A stretch of DNA of 64,000 nt, taken from Paracoccaceae bacterium (lineage in GTDB: Bacteria > Pseudomonadota > Alphaproteobacteria > Rhodobacterales > Rhodobacteraceae). The notes under the pieces were generated by a model, which ran no database searches, was not told the DNA's origin, and worked only from the letters and a program-made list of their open reading frames with translations. Positions 29,550 through 39,341 of this stretch are shown here, one piece after another. The stretch spans positions 62,001 to 126,000 of the forward strand of contig JAJEBQ010000019.1 of the NCBI GenBank assembly GCA_022822495.1, given 5' to 3'. How positions within the stretch are numbered: position 1 is the stretch's first letter; each line of letters opens with the position of its first letter. The translations under genes and the position numbers were made by a program.

Positions 29550-30026
29550 CTAAAACTTGGTTTCAAAGATCATTCCTGTTGAGCTGCCAAGCGAATAGAT
29601 CTTGTCATTTGAATCGTATATTTTTGCTTCAGCGACCGCCGTAGTCTTACCCTTGTGAACAATTTTACCCTTGGCAAATACTTCGGTATTCAAAGGAATC
29701 GAACGAATAAGATTTATTTTGAATTCAAGTGTTGTAAACTGTTTCCCAGGGGGAAGATCGGTTATGATTGTACAAGCCATGGCACTATCCAAAATTGTGC
29801 CATACCACCCTCCATGAACGGTACCCATCGGATTGGTAGAATTTTGTAAAGGCATGCCTTTGAATACTACGCAACCTCTGGACACACTGTACAGGGTAAA
29901 ATTCATTAACTTGGCGATGGGTGGCGGAGGTAAAATTCCGTCCTTTATTCCCTGGATAATCTCCAATCCACTAAGTTGTGCCGTTGAACTTCCTGATGAA
30001 TACGCATTTCGAAACTTATGTTCCAT
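29550..30026 (-). CDS. PaaI-family hotdog thioesterase
   Basis: A 158-residue hotdog-fold protein. The family hallmark is NSTNPMGTVHGGWYGTILDSAMACTI: the HGG and downstream acidic residue of PaaI/YbgC-like thioesterases. FTTLEFKINLIRSIP is the second conserved strand pair. Members hydrolyse aromatic or aliphatic acyl-CoAs; the substrate is not known. Convergent with efp, with an 18-bp gap. Confidence 0.85.
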   Translation of the reverse strand: MEHKFRNAYSSGSSTAQLSGLEIIQGIKDGILPPPPIAKLMNFTLYSVSRGCVVFKGMPLQNSTNPMGTVHGGWYGTILDSAMACTIITDLPPGKQFTTLEFKINLIRSIPLNTEVFAKGKIVHKGKTTAVAEAKIYDSNDKIYSLGSSTGMIFETKF

Positions 30027-30153
30027 GTTTGCCTCAATAAAATTATATAGAACAGTTGTGAAATCTCATCTTACCTGTTTTGTACCATTATTTGGCATTG
30101 CAACATGTCATTATAAATGTTCCAGAGAATTAACATAAAAAGGACTTTACCTG

Positions 30154-30936
30154 ATGCCAAATCATTCTGCCAACCTCAATTTAATGACCAAAGCCATCCT
30201 TTCGGCCGGTGATGTTCTCCATCGTGACTTTGAAGAAATTCAAAGATTGCAATCCTCCCTGGAAGGTGCTGGCAAACTCACTCGCAAAGCATTGACACGG
30301 GCTAACAACAATTTGGTTTATGAACTTTCTGAGGGAAGGCCACATTACGGTATACTTAATTCAGTTTCAGGTGAAACAGAGGGAAATGACACCACTCGAA
30401 AATGGTTGATCAGCCCAATAAACGGTTTGATGAATTTTACCAGAGGAAACCCCAACTGGGTTGTTTCGCTGGGAATGGAGTATAAAGGTGAAACAGTCAT
30501 TGGAGTCATCTATTTTCCATGTGAAAACGAACTTTTCAAGGTGACCAAAGGCGTTGGGGCTTATTCCCGTCACATGAAACTCAGAGTAGCACCTAACCAG
30601 AAGGTTGAAGATTTTGTTGTTGGCTTTGATTTTGGTTTTAACAAGGACAAGTTAAGTCCGCAGAAACTGTTTGATTTGGTTAACTCATTTGCTGAAATAA
30701 AATCCACTGGAGTCCCTTCTCTCGATCTAATCAGTCTTGCCTGTGGAAGATTTGATGCAACCCTCGCACCTGAATTCAATGACATTGAAATTGCTCCAGC
30801 CAAACTGCTATTGAAGGAGTCTGGTGGTTTGTTGGCACCTTTGAGCCAAGATGGAAATCAATCCAAAGGGCTGGTTGCTTCTGGCTTCAAGGGATTTGAG
30901 AGAATTAGGAACCTGGTTCAGGATTGTTTTGCATAG
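30154..30936 (+). CDS. Inositol monophosphatase-family protein with altered metal site
   Basis: A 260-residue IMPase-like protein. The fold-defining blocks are present, but the metal ligands are changed. Where active enzymes have DPIDGTxNF, this protein has SPINGLMNF at 87-95, replacing both aspartates and the threonine. The last metal block, usually WDxAAG, reads IEIAPA before KLLLKESGG. A glutamate at the first ligand position survives (SGETEG). In alphaproteobacteria an IMPase (SuhB-like) often follows efp; here it is near efp with a thioesterase between. It may lack phosphatase activity and act as a structural or RNA-polymerase-associated protein, as suggested for SuhB. Its 3' end overlaps ygfZ by 32 bp tail to tail. 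Confidence 0.82.
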   Translation: MPNHSANLNLMTKAILSAGDVLHRDFEEIQRLQSSLEGAGKLTRKALTRANNNLVYELSEGRPHYGILNSVSGETEGNDTTRKWLISPINGLMNFTRGNPNWVVSLGMEYKGETVIGVIYFPCENELFKVTKGVGAYSRHMKLRVAPNQKVEDFVVGFDFGFNKDKLSPQKLFDLVNSFAEIKSTGVPSLDLISLACGRFDATLAPEFNDIEIAPAKLLLKESGGLLAPLSQDGNQSKGLVASGFKGFERIRNLVQDCFA

Positions 30937-31693
30937 CGTCCTGAAATGTATCATCAAGCCGAACCAGAGAATCATCCGCTTTTAATTCACCATTTCTTAT
31001 TTGCTTGAACCTTATTTGTGCAATCGCATACCCCTGACTTTGAGTATAAACGTAGCCAACAGGTCGTTTTTCTGATCTTATCTCTGTACCCAGAGGAACT
31101 TCATGCTCTATCAAAACGCGAGCCAATCCCTTTTGGAGTTGTGTCTTGTGTCGCATTCTTGCCGTTACCTCTTGTCCTACATAACAGCCTTTCTGAAAAT
31201 CCACACCGTTCAACCGTTCAAATCCAGCTTCCAAAATGTACGTTCTCTCGGGAATCAACTCAATCAATGTTTCTGGAATACAGTATGTGACCCTAATTTG
31301 GTCCCAATCCACCTCTTGGTTCACAACGGAGTTTGTGGAATATTTTCGCCACCCCAAATCAGGATGCCTTGGATCAGGAAAGGCTCCTTTGGGCATTTCG
31401 GTTAATCCTCTTGACATGTTCAGGTTCGTCTTCTCAAAGAGAACTTTCGAACGTAACCTGTAGAGTGTCAAGTGCTTGTGCAGTTGATCAGTCAATTCGG
31501 AATGAACATCTAGGTAGTAGGCTTCATCTATTCTAAAAATAAAGAAATCGACAACAAATTTACCCTGTGGCGTCAGTAGCGAAGCATAAATCAGTTCCTC
31601 GTTTGCTTTCGAAACATCATTGGTGATTAATCCTTGCAAAAAATCAAACGAATCACTGCCCGTAATTTTAAGGACTGTTCGGGAATATTTCAT
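30905..31693 (-). CDS. ygfZ: YgfZ/GcvT folate-binding Fe-S assembly protein
   Basis: A 262-residue tetrahydrofolate-binding protein that supports maturation or repair of certain Fe-S enzymes. The signature KGCYVGQEVTARMRH near 170, with its conserved cysteine, is diagnostic. The N-terminus ILKITGSDSFDFLQGLITNDV matches the GcvT-like fold. The gene starts at a clear ATG (31693) and converges on the IMPase gene, whose 3' end it overlaps. Confidence 0.92.
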   Translation of the reverse strand: MKYSRTVLKITGSDSFDFLQGLITNDVSKANEELIYASLLTPQGKFVVDFFIFRIDEAYYLDVHSELTDQLHKHLTLYRLRSKVLFEKTNLNMSRGLTEMPKGAFPDPRHPDLGWRKYSTNSVVNQEVDWDQIRVTYCIPETLIELIPERTYILEAGFERLNGVDFQKGCYVGQEVTARMRHKTQLQKGLARVLIEHEVPLGTEIRSEKRPVGYVYTQSQGYAIAQIRFKQIRNGELKADDSLVRLDDTFQDAMQNNPEPGS

Positions 31694-31914
31694 AATCTCA
31701 TATTCTTGGAAATTGGAAACCGATCTTGGGAGTAATACTTACCGATTACCTTTATGACATATAACGCATTGATTATCTTTCAATTTGTCTTGCAATCTAT
31801 AATTTGCAGATGGCAAACTTTGATTAGAAAGAATTAATCCCATTTAATAACCCACAAACCCCTGAATAATCAATTTACGTAATGGTACCAGGACTATTTT
31901 TTTGGAGATAAATA

Positions 31915-32655
31915 ATGGCAGGTCATTCAAAATGGGCTAACATTCAACACCGTAAAGGACGACAGGACGCAACCAGGTCCAAGTTGTTTTCCAAACTATC
32001 AAGGGAGATTACTGTAGCCGCAAAAATGGGCGATCCAGATCCCGAAAAGAATCCTAGATTACGCTTGGCCGTAAAGGAGGCAAAAAGCAACTCGGTTCCC
32101 AAAGATGTCATTGAGAGAGCCATAAGCAAAGCCACCGGAGGAGATTCTGAAGCACTGGAGGAAGTAAGATATGAAGGTTATGGACCGGCAGGTGTTGCAG
32201 TTATCGTTGAAGCCCTGACCGATAACAGAAATCGTACAGCCTCATTTGTTCGCTCAACATTTGGCAAACTTGGTGGTAACCTGGCAGAAACAGGGGCAGT
32301 CAGTTTTATGTTTGAACGAAAAGGAGAAATTGTCTTCCCACCCGAAGTAGGTGACGAAGACCTTGTTTTCGAAATAGCTACAGAAGCGGGTGCAGAGGAT
32401 CTGGAATCCAGTACTGACGGGCACATCATATATACTTCTGATACAGAACTTGCCTCCGTGTCTTCGGCTATGGAAAAAACACTGGGTGAAACCACTTCAA
32501 CAAAACTCATCTGGAAGCCATCAACCACGACAAGCCTGGAACTTGAGAGTGCACAGAAGGTCATCAGGCTCATCGAAACATTGGAAGATGATGATGACAT
32601 TCAGAGGGTAACCGCGAATTTTGATATTCCTGAAGAAGTGCTCGAACAGCTCTGA
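31915..32655 (+). CDS. yebC: YebC/PmpR-family translation or transcription factor
   Basis: A 246-residue protein of the usual length. The N-terminus [23 protein letters not shown] is invariant in the family, followed by [25 protein letters not shown]. Older work describes it as a transcriptional regulator; recent work links the family to relief of ribosome stalling at polyproline. In many alphaproteobacteria ruvC follows; here a DMT transporter does. A TTTGGAGATAA ribosome site is present. Confidence 0.96.
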   Translation: MAGHSKWANIQHRKGRQDATRSKLFSKLSREITVAAKMGDPDPEKNPRLRLAVKEAKSNSVPKDVIERAISKATGGDSEALEEVRYEGYGPAGVAVIVEALTDNRNRTASFVRSTFGKLGGNLAETGAVSFMFERKGEIVFPPEVGDEDLVFEIATEAGAEDLESSTDGHIIYTSDTELASVSSAMEKTLGETTSTKLIWKPSTTTSLELESAQKVIRLIETLEDDDDIQRVTANFDIPEEVLEQL

Positions 32656-32711
32656 TTTAAGTTCAACTAAAATTCTCTCTGCCTGATTAATCCCATACAA
32701 GCCATGCAAAC

Positions 32712-33647
32712 TTGGTTGCTCAGTTAATTACGAGATGGCTCCAGATTGTGATAAATTTATCAACTATAGGTAAATCCAGAACCCTACTTGGTGTTATTTG
32801 GATGGTGGTTTCAGGCCTCAACTTTGTTGCGGTAACAGCTATTGTCAAATATTTGGGAACAGAGGTTCCTCCAGCCCAATCAGCCTTTCTCAGATACCTC
32901 CTGGGATTGGTGTTTATATTTCCGCTTCTAAAAGAATTTTTTCAAACAAAGTTTACCAGAGAAGAACTTATCTTGTTTGGAATTCGAGGAGTGTTTCACA
33001 CCATAGGAGTACTTTGCTGGTTTTATGCCATGACCGAAATTACCATAGCCGAAGTAACTTCACTTAATTATCTTACCCCGGTATTTCTCTCATTCTCTGC
33101 TATTCTCATTTTGGGAGAATCTTTGACTGCTCGTCGTATGTTGGCTATTTTCATAGCCCTTTTAGGGGCATGTTTAATTCTTCGCCCAGGATTTAGGGAA
33201 TTGTCAACAGGGCACCTCGCGATGATGGTTACAGTTGTATCATTTACCATTTCCTACCTCATTGCCAAGAAAGTTACAGGGCGTTTAAACGCTGAGATGA
33301 TTATAACCATGCTTACAATTACCTTAACGGTAGGTTTATTTCCGGCCGCAGTTGTTGTTTGGATTACCCCTACCCTTGAACAACTTTTTTGGTTGTTTTT
33401 AGTAGCCTTCTTTGCTACGGCAGGACATTATACCATGACCAAAGCTTTTTACAGCGCACCGGTTACTGCTACCCAACCTGTAACCTTTCTTCAACTGGTG
33501 TGGGCAACACTCCTAGGTACTCTGTTTTTTGGGGAGCCCGTTGATTTGTGGGTAATTTTTGGCGGAACCATCATTATTGGTTCAGTTACCTTTCTTGCTT
33601 GGCGCGAAGTTGTGTATTATCTTAGAAACAGAAAATCTACGCGGTAA
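32712..33647 (+). CDS. EamA/DMT-family transporter
   Basis: About 311 residues with ten hydrophobic segments in two EamA repeats. Typical phrases are LRYLLGLVFIFPLL, FHTIGVLCWFYAMTEITIAEVTSLNYLTPVF and the second-repeat PVTATQPVTFLQLVWATLLG. Members export or import small metabolites; the substrate is unknown. There is no ATG before the first membrane helix. TTG at 32712 and GTG at 32748 are the candidates, and neither has a strong ribosome site, so the start is uncertain. Confidence 0.85.
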   Translation: MVAQLITRWLQIVINLSTIGKSRTLLGVIWMVVSGLNFVAVTAIVKYLGTEVPPAQSAFLRYLLGLVFIFPLLKEFFQTKFTREELILFGIRGVFHTIGVLCWFYAMTEITIAEVTSLNYLTPVFLSFSAILILGESLTARRMLAIFIALLGACLILRPGFRELSTGHLAMMVTVVSFTISYLIAKKVTGRLNAEMIITMLTITLTVGLFPAAVVVWITPTLEQLFWLFLVAFFATAGHYTMTKAFYSAPVTATQPVTFLQLVWATLLGTLFFGEPVDLWVIFGGTIIIGSVTFLAWREVVYYLRNRKSTR

Positions 33648-33669
33648 TGACAGGCTTTGTAAAACAAAT

Positions 33670-34926
33670 TTAATTCAGTGGATTGGCTCTGCTTCTCAGA
33701 ACAATATAAACACTACACAGAAGCCCCATAATTACACAAATCAACATAATGAAATAGAGTGGATAAGGACCCGATTCGGTTGTCAACAATGATCCGGCTA
33801 AAGCCGATAAACCTGAACCAATACCGATCAAAATTGCCCCTCCTATACCTGAAGCAGTTCCTGCCAGGTGGGGTCGCACCGAAAGCATACCAGCAGTAGC
33901 ATTCGGTACGATTAAACCGTTACCCACGCCCATGAGGACAGCAAATCCAAAGAAACTCAGTGGGTGAGTAAACCCGGCGTAAGTTGCCACAATTGGTCCT
34001 GTTGGTCCAATCAGGGCAATAAAGCACCCCATGATAATCATCTTGTTAATGCCATATCTGACCGACCACTTACCTGAAATGAAGTTCCCACTCATATAGC
34101 CAAATGCGGTCAAACCAAAATAAAATCCCAAAGTGCTTGGACTTAATCCAAAAATTTCTGATCCGATGAATGGAGCGCCTCCCAGATAGGCAAAAAACAT
34201 TCCTGACGAAAAAGCGGCAACAAAGCAATAGCCCCAGAACCTATGGGATCGAAAAAGTTCCGGATATTCTCTAAACTGAGACCAAATATTTTGCCTTTTC
34301 GTAGGTAATGTTTCCCCCAGGTCAAAATTGGCCAAGACAAGAGTTAAACTTCCAATAATCAGAAATAGGGAAAAACTGGCCTTCCACCCGAAGGCCTCAT
34401 CAAGGAATCCACCAATCATTGGTCCTAGCATGGGCGCAACCGCCATCCCCATAGTTACATAACCAATCATGGACGCCGCCTGCTTTGCCGGGTAAAGATC
34501 ACGTACAATGGCACGGGCAAGAACCATGCCAGATACAATTACGGCCTGCCCCATACGAAAAAACAGAAAAATTTCTACATTGGGAGCAAACATGCACCCA
34601 AGAGTGGCCAACAGAAAAAAGACAATGCCCCACAGAATAATTCTTCGTCTGCCGTAATAGTCGGATATAGGTCCAACGACTACCTGCAAAACAGCATTAA
34701 CAAGCAGATAGGTTGCTACAGAAAGTTGGATGACACGATATTCTGTTTGAAAATATTCTGTCATGTTGGGTAATGACGGTAGAAACAAGGTCATTGAAAG
34801 GGCTGGTAGCCCCGATAGAATAATCAAGGTTGATATGTGAGGTGGAGTTGCCCTGTCGAGGAATTTTGATCGTACTGTATTGGTCACAATTATCTCTGGC
34901 AGGCATGACAAGGCATGCCTATTCAC
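33670..34926 (-). CDS. Bcr/CflA-type MFS drug efflux transporter
   Basis: A 418-residue, 12-helix major facilitator. The GTG at 34926 has TGAGGTAAG directly upstream, supporting this start. Family phrases: LPALSMTLFLPSLPNMTEYF in TM1, then QVVVGPISDYYGRRRIILWG, the motif A loop between TM2 and TM3. The GPMIGGFLDEAFGWKASFSLFLIIG block is motif C of drug:H+ antiporters. Probably exports hydrophobic drugs. It converges with the EamA gene. Confidence 0.88.
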   Translation of the reverse strand: MNRHALSCLPEIIVTNTVRSKFLDRATPPHISTLIILSGLPALSMTLFLPSLPNMTEYFQTEYRVIQLSVATYLLVNAVLQVVVGPISDYYGRRRIILWGIVFFLLATLGCMFAPNVEIFLFFRMGQAVIVSGMVLARAIVRDLYPAKQAASMIGYVTMGMAVAPMLGPMIGGFLDEAFGWKASFSLFLIIGSLTLVLANFDLGETLPTKRQNIWSQFREYPELFRSHRFWGYCFVAAFSSGMFFAYLGGAPFIGSEIFGLSPSTLGFYFGLTAFGYMSGNFISGKWSVRYGINKMIIMGCFIALIGPTGPIVATYAGFTHPLSFFGFAVLMGVGNGLIVPNATAGMLSVRPHLAGTASGIGGAILIGIGSGLSALAGSLLTTESGPYPLYFIMLICVIMGLLCSVYIVLRSRANPLN

Positions 34927-35039
34927 CTTACCTCAATTTAAAACTCTTTGGTTTAATAAATTAAACAATTGATTTAAACATAGGTTCTTACCAAATAGCA
35001 ATAAAGATACTCAATTTGAAATTGAACTAAGGCAATTGA

Positions 35040-36572
35040 ATGAACGACATAATTTCTGAATTGGAAAGACGCCGAGAAGAAGCCAGAACCGGGGGTGGTA
35101 AAAAAAGGATTGAAGCACAGCACCACAAGGGGAAACTGACAGCCAGAGAAAGAATTGAGCTTTTACTGGACGAGAATACGTTTGAAGAATTTGACATGTT
35201 TGTGACCCACAGATGTACCGATTTCGGGATGGACCAAACCAAGTTTTCGGGTGATGGCGTTGTAACCGGTTGGGGAACCATCAATGGTCGTATGGTCTAC
35301 GTATTTAGCCAGGATTTTACTGTGTTCGGTGGATCCTTGTCTGAAACCCACGCAGCCAAGATCTGTAAAATTATGGATATGGCCCTTCAGAATGGAGCAC
35401 CGGTTGTAGGTTTAAATGATTCTGGTGGGGCAAGAATTCAGGAAGGTGTTGCTTCCCTAGCAGGCTATGCAGAAGTGTTTCAAAGGAACATTATGGCCTC
35501 GGGGGTTATCCCACAAATTAGTGTTATCATGGGTCCCTGTGCAGGCGGAGCTGTCTATTCTCCTGCCATGACTGATTTTATCTTCATGGTAAAGGATTCA
35601 TCCTACATGTTTGTAACCGGACCGGACGTCGTAAAAACTGTTACGAATGAAATCATAACCGCAGAGGAATTGGGTGGAGCCACGACCCATACCACCAAGT
35701 CTGCCGTCGCAGATGGAGCTTACAGCAATGATGTTGAAGCCTTGGCTGAAGTTCGAAGGTTTTTTGATTTCCTCCCCCTGAACAACCGGGACAAACCACC
35801 AAAGCGACCCTTTTATGATGATCCTGTACGTTTGGAATATTCACTTGATACATTGGCACCTGAAAATCCAAATGTCCCCTACGATATGAAAGAATTGATT
35901 ATCAAGATTGCGGATGAGGGTGAGCTTTTTGAAGTCAAAAAAGATTTTGCCCAAAACATCATTACCGGATTTATCAGGCTTGAGGGTTCCACCGTTGGTG
36001 TTGTCGCCAACCAACCGATGGTACTGGCCGGCTGTCTTGATATTGACAGTTCAAGAAAAGCCGCAAGGTTTGTACGATTTTGTGATTCCTTCGATATACC
36101 CCTTTTAACGCTCGTGGATGTTCCGGGGTTTTTACCTGGTACTGCGCAAGAATATGGGGGCATCATTGTACATGGGGCCAAACTCCTTTTTGCCTTCGGG
36201 GAAGCAACAGTCCCCAAAGTAACTGTCATTACCAGAAAAGCCTATGGAGGTGCCTATGACGTTATGTCTTCCAAACACCTCCGTGGAGATTTCAACTATG
36301 CTTGGCCTAGCGCACAGATTGCTGTGATGGGTGCCAAAGGGGCCGTTGAAATTTTATATCGAACAGAGATCAACGATAGCGAACTCGTCAAGCAACGAAC
36401 GGAGGAATATGAAAGCCGATTTGCCAATCCGTTTGTCGCCGCCGAGAAAGGCTTTATTGATGAGGTTATAATGCCGCATTCGACCAGAATAAGGGTCAGT
36501 CGTGCCTTTGCCACCTTGCGGAATAAAAAATCTCAAAATCCTTGGAAAAAACACGACAATATCCCCCTTTAA
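35040..36572 (+). CDS. pccB: Propionyl-CoA carboxylase beta (carboxyltransferase) subunit
   Basis: A 510-residue crotonase-fold carboxyltransferase that moves CO2 from carboxybiotin to propionyl-CoA, giving D-methylmalonyl-CoA. Visible blocks: [63 protein letters not shown] and the oxyanion-hole regions [13 protein letters not shown] and [13 protein letters not shown]. It is followed 31 bp later by pccA on the same strand, forming the pcc operon. Length and motifs indicate an intact subunit. Confidence 0.96.
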   Translation: MNDIISELERRREEARTGGGKKRIEAQHHKGKLTARERIELLLDENTFEEFDMFVTHRCTDFGMDQTKFSGDGVVTGWGTINGRMVYVFSQDFTVFGGSLSETHAAKICKIMDMALQNGAPVVGLNDSGGARIQEGVASLAGYAEVFQRNIMASGVIPQISVIMGPCAGGAVYSPAMTDFIFMVKDSSYMFVTGPDVVKTVTNEIITAEELGGATTHTTKSAVADGAYSNDVEALAEVRRFFDFLPLNNRDKPPKRPFYDDPVRLEYSLDTLAPENPNVPYDMKELIIKIADEGELFEVKKDFAQNIITGFIRLEGSTVGVVANQPMVLAGCLDIDSSRKAARFVRFCDSFDIPLLTLVDVPGFLPGTAQEYGGIIVHGAKLLFAFGEATVPKVTVITRKAYGGAYDVMSSKHLRGDFNYAWPSAQIAVMGAKGAVEILYRTEINDSELVKQRTEEYESRFANPFVAAEKGFIDEVIMPHSTRIRVSRAFATLRNKKSQNPWKKHDNIPL

Positions 36573-36603
36573 TTGAAATACTGATACTGTAAAGGCTCAT
36601 AAA

Positions 36604-38604
36604 TTGTTTGAAAAAATATTGATAGCAAACCGTGGGGAAATCGCCTGCCGCGTAATTAAATCCGCAAAAACCCTTGGTATCAAGACCGTTGCGGTTTATT
36701 CGGAAGCTGACAAAAACTCCTTACATGTTCAGATGGCCGATGAAGCCATCTTTATTGGCCCTCCTCCTGTCAACCAATCCTACATTTTAATTGATAATAT
36801 TATGGAGGCAATATCCCTAACCGGCGCGAATGCTGTACATCCTGGTTATGGTTTTCTTTCTGAAAACCCCCAATTTGCCCAAAGGCTTGAGGATACTGGA
36901 ATTACCTTCATAGGCCCACCGGCAAACGCCATAGAAGCAATGGGGGACAAACTCGCCTCCAAAAAAATTGCCCACGAATCCGGTGTTTCAACGGTTCCCG
37001 GTTATCTCGGCGAAATCAACTCGGCAGAACACGCGCTTGAAATCTCCAAAGAAATTGGATTTCCAGTAATGATCAAGGCTTCAGCCGGAGGTGGCGGCAA
37101 GGGCATGCGTATTGCCTGGAATGAGGATGGGGTTGCTGAAGGATTTCAATCGTCTCGAAATGAAGCATCAAGTTCCTTTGGGGACGATCGAATTCTTATT
37201 GAAAAGTTTATAACCTCCCCCCGCCATATAGAGATTCAAATTCTTGGTGATAAATTCGGTAACTATGTCTACCTGAACGAAAGAGAATGCTCTATCCAGC
37301 GTAGAAATCAGAAAGTCATTGAGGAAGCTCCCTCTCCTTTTCTTGACCCACAAACCCGAGAATCCATGGGCAAGCAAGCCATTAGCCTCGCGAAGGCAGT
37401 GAATTATTTTTCGGCTGGTACGGTGGAATTTATTGTGGACAGCGATCAAAACTTTTATTTTCTTGAGATGAACACCCGCCTTCAGGTTGAACATCCTGTA
37501 ACGGAACTTACAACGGGCGTAGACCTTGTTAAGGAGATGATACAAATTGCCCACGGGGAAAAACTCTCACTTACGCAGGATCAAATTTCAATTGATGGTT
37601 GGGCATTCGAATCAAGAGTTTATGCTGAAGATCCCCGCAGGAACTTCCTACCTTCCATCGGCCGAATAACCAAATATAAACCGCCTGTCGAGTTCCATGA
37701 CAGCGCGAACGCAATCAGAAATGATACCGGTGTTTTTGAGGGTGGTGAGATTAGCATGCATTATGATCCAATGATCGCCAAACTCTGCACATGGTCCACC
37801 GATCGTAATGCAGCCATGGCAACAATGAGAACGGCATTGGATTCATTTGAAATAGAGGGTATTACCAGTAACATTTCTTTCCTTTCGGCTGTCTATAATC
37901 ACCCCAAATTCATTGATGGTAACATCACGACAGGTTTTATTGAAGAGGAGTTTCCTGAAGGATTTACTGGTGTTAACCATGCACCAGAAGCACTGGAACG
38001 GATAGCTGCGTGTGTAGCCATGATGCATCGTTTTGCGGAAATAAGACGAACACGGATTTCAGGTCGGATTGATCACCACAAACGTAAAGTCGGTAATGAA
38101 TGGACGGTATCGATCAATAATGAAGATTTTTTCATATCGCTTGATCCGTTCAAAACAGGTTGTCGAGTTAAATTTGATCATGGTAGGGAACTGGAAATAG
38201 TCTCCGCTTGGACACCTGGGCAAAGCCTGGCAGAATTTACCATTTCTGGTGATTTGTTGCTCTTGAGGGTTAAGCCCATCTCCCAAGGCTTCAAGGTCGA
38301 ATTCAGAGGAGCCGAATTGGATGTCCTGGTACGTACCAAGAGACAGCGGGAATTGAGTTCCTTGATGAAGGAAAAGGAGATACCTGATACAAGCAAGTAC
38401 CTCTTATGTCCAATGCCAGGATTGATTACGGATATCATGGTTTCGGTGGGCGACAAGATAGAGGACGGTCAAGCCCTGTGTACAATTGAAGCTATGAAAA
38501 TGGAAAACGTTCTGAAAGCTAGTCGTAAGGGGACAATAAAAACAGTAAATGTTTCTCCTGGCAATTCTCTAACAGTTGATCAGGTAATCCTGGAATTTGA
38601 ATAA
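36604..38604 (+). CDS. pccA: Propionyl-CoA carboxylase alpha (biotin) subunit
   Basis: A 666-residue protein starting at TTG (36604), since the next codons give the invariant FEKILIANRGEIACRVI; no ATG precedes that block. Biotin carboxylase domain: ASAGGGGKGMRIAW (ATP loop), EMNTRLQVEHPVTE (catalytic). A BT linker domain follows, and the C-terminal biotinyl domain carries EAMKMEN with the biotinylated lysine at 632, 34 residues from the end, as is standard. Forms an alpha6beta6 enzyme with PccB. Confidence 0.96.
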   Translation: MFEKILIANRGEIACRVIKSAKTLGIKTVAVYSEADKNSLHVQMADEAIFIGPPPVNQSYILIDNIMEAISLTGANAVHPGYGFLSENPQFAQRLEDTGITFIGPPANAIEAMGDKLASKKIAHESGVSTVPGYLGEINSAEHALEISKEIGFPVMIKASAGGGGKGMRIAWNEDGVAEGFQSSRNEASSSFGDDRILIEKFITSPRHIEIQILGDKFGNYVYLNERECSIQRRNQKVIEEAPSPFLDPQTRESMGKQAISLAKAVNYFSAGTVEFIVDSDQNFYFLEMNTRLQVEHPVTELTTGVDLVKEMIQIAHGEKLSLTQDQISIDGWAFESRVYAEDPRRNFLPSIGRITKYKPPVEFHDSANAIRNDTGVFEGGEISMHYDPMIAKLCTWSTDRNAAMATMRTALDSFEIEGITSNISFLSAVYNHPKFIDGNITTGFIEEEFPEGFTGVNHAPEALERIAACVAMMHRFAEIRRTRISGRIDHHKRKVGNEWTVSINNEDFFISLDPFKTGCRVKFDHGRELEIVSAWTPGQSLAEFTISGDLLLLRVKPISQGFKVEFRGAELDVLVRTKRQRELSSLMKEKEIPDTSKYLLCPMPGLITDIMVSVGDKIEDGQALCTIEAMKMENVLKASRKGTIKTVNVSPGNSLTVDQVILEFE

Positions 38605-38688
38605 TGGTGGATACTCGTTTTAGATGGTTTGGTAAAACCCTGATGAGTGTTTTTGAGTCTCGCCTGGTTTTCCCACTGGGCTTCAAAA

Positions 38689-39147
38689 CTAGTTTCGAGC
38701 CCTGAGTTCCTGTTGTCTAATAGGGAATTTATCAATGGTATTTATTATTTCCCGAACGTTCCATGTGGTAGGTTTGCGCAGGTAAATTATTCCATCTTTG
38801 CCGATCAATATTATGGCAAAACCTCTCGGTCTCAAATCAGTTCGAATGGCCGTTTCAACCGCAGGTTGATGATCTAGCAATACAATAACCTCCCTTTCCA
38901 ACAGACTTTGTACACCTTGCTCCAAAAACCCAACTTGCTCAATGTAATTTGGATCTATGGGAGAATCTGAAAAAATGATGAATATTCTTTTCTGCCAAAG
39001 GAATTCTTCAATGGTTAAATCAACATATTCGTCTAAGGTCAAGTCAATTATATCAAGTTTGGTTTCCGAATTGTCCTGCCCCATTACTCCCAAGGGCATT
39101 ATTACCCCTATTACAAGGGGAAGGAAAAGTGAAAGGATAGTCTTCAT
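38689..39147 (-). CDS. DUF4174 secreted/periplasmic protein
   Basis: A 152-residue protein with a signal peptide (KTILSLFLPLVIGVIMPLGVMG-Q). The mature part has a thioredoxin-like pattern typical of DUF4174: WQKRIFIIFSDSPIDPNYIEQ..., RPRGFAIILIGKDGIIYLRKP, and DKFPIRQQELRARN at the end. There is no CxxC, so it is not an oxidoreductase of the usual kind. DUF4174 genes recur beside pcc/mcm genes in Rhodobacterales, as here, on the opposite strand between pccA and mcm. Function unknown. Confidence 0.82.
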   Translation of the reverse strand: MKTILSLFLPLVIGVIMPLGVMGQDNSETKLDIIDLTLDEYVDLTIEEFLWQKRIFIIFSDSPIDPNYIEQVGFLEQGVQSLLEREVIVLLDHQPAVETAIRTDLRPRGFAIILIGKDGIIYLRKPTTWNVREIINTIDKFPIRQQELRARN

Positions 39148-39341
39148 TTTCTAAATTCGTGGGTACTAAACTGACTGATCAACCTTTGAACAAAACGAGG
39201 AATCGAGTAATTCTTAAAATGGTTGGGTCCCTACTATATATATAAAATCAAAACAAATTCAGTAACCTACGGTTACTTTCTTGTCAAAGTCAATTTAGGC
39301 CATAAACATATTTTGATACAATTTTAGAACTGGTAAGTTGG

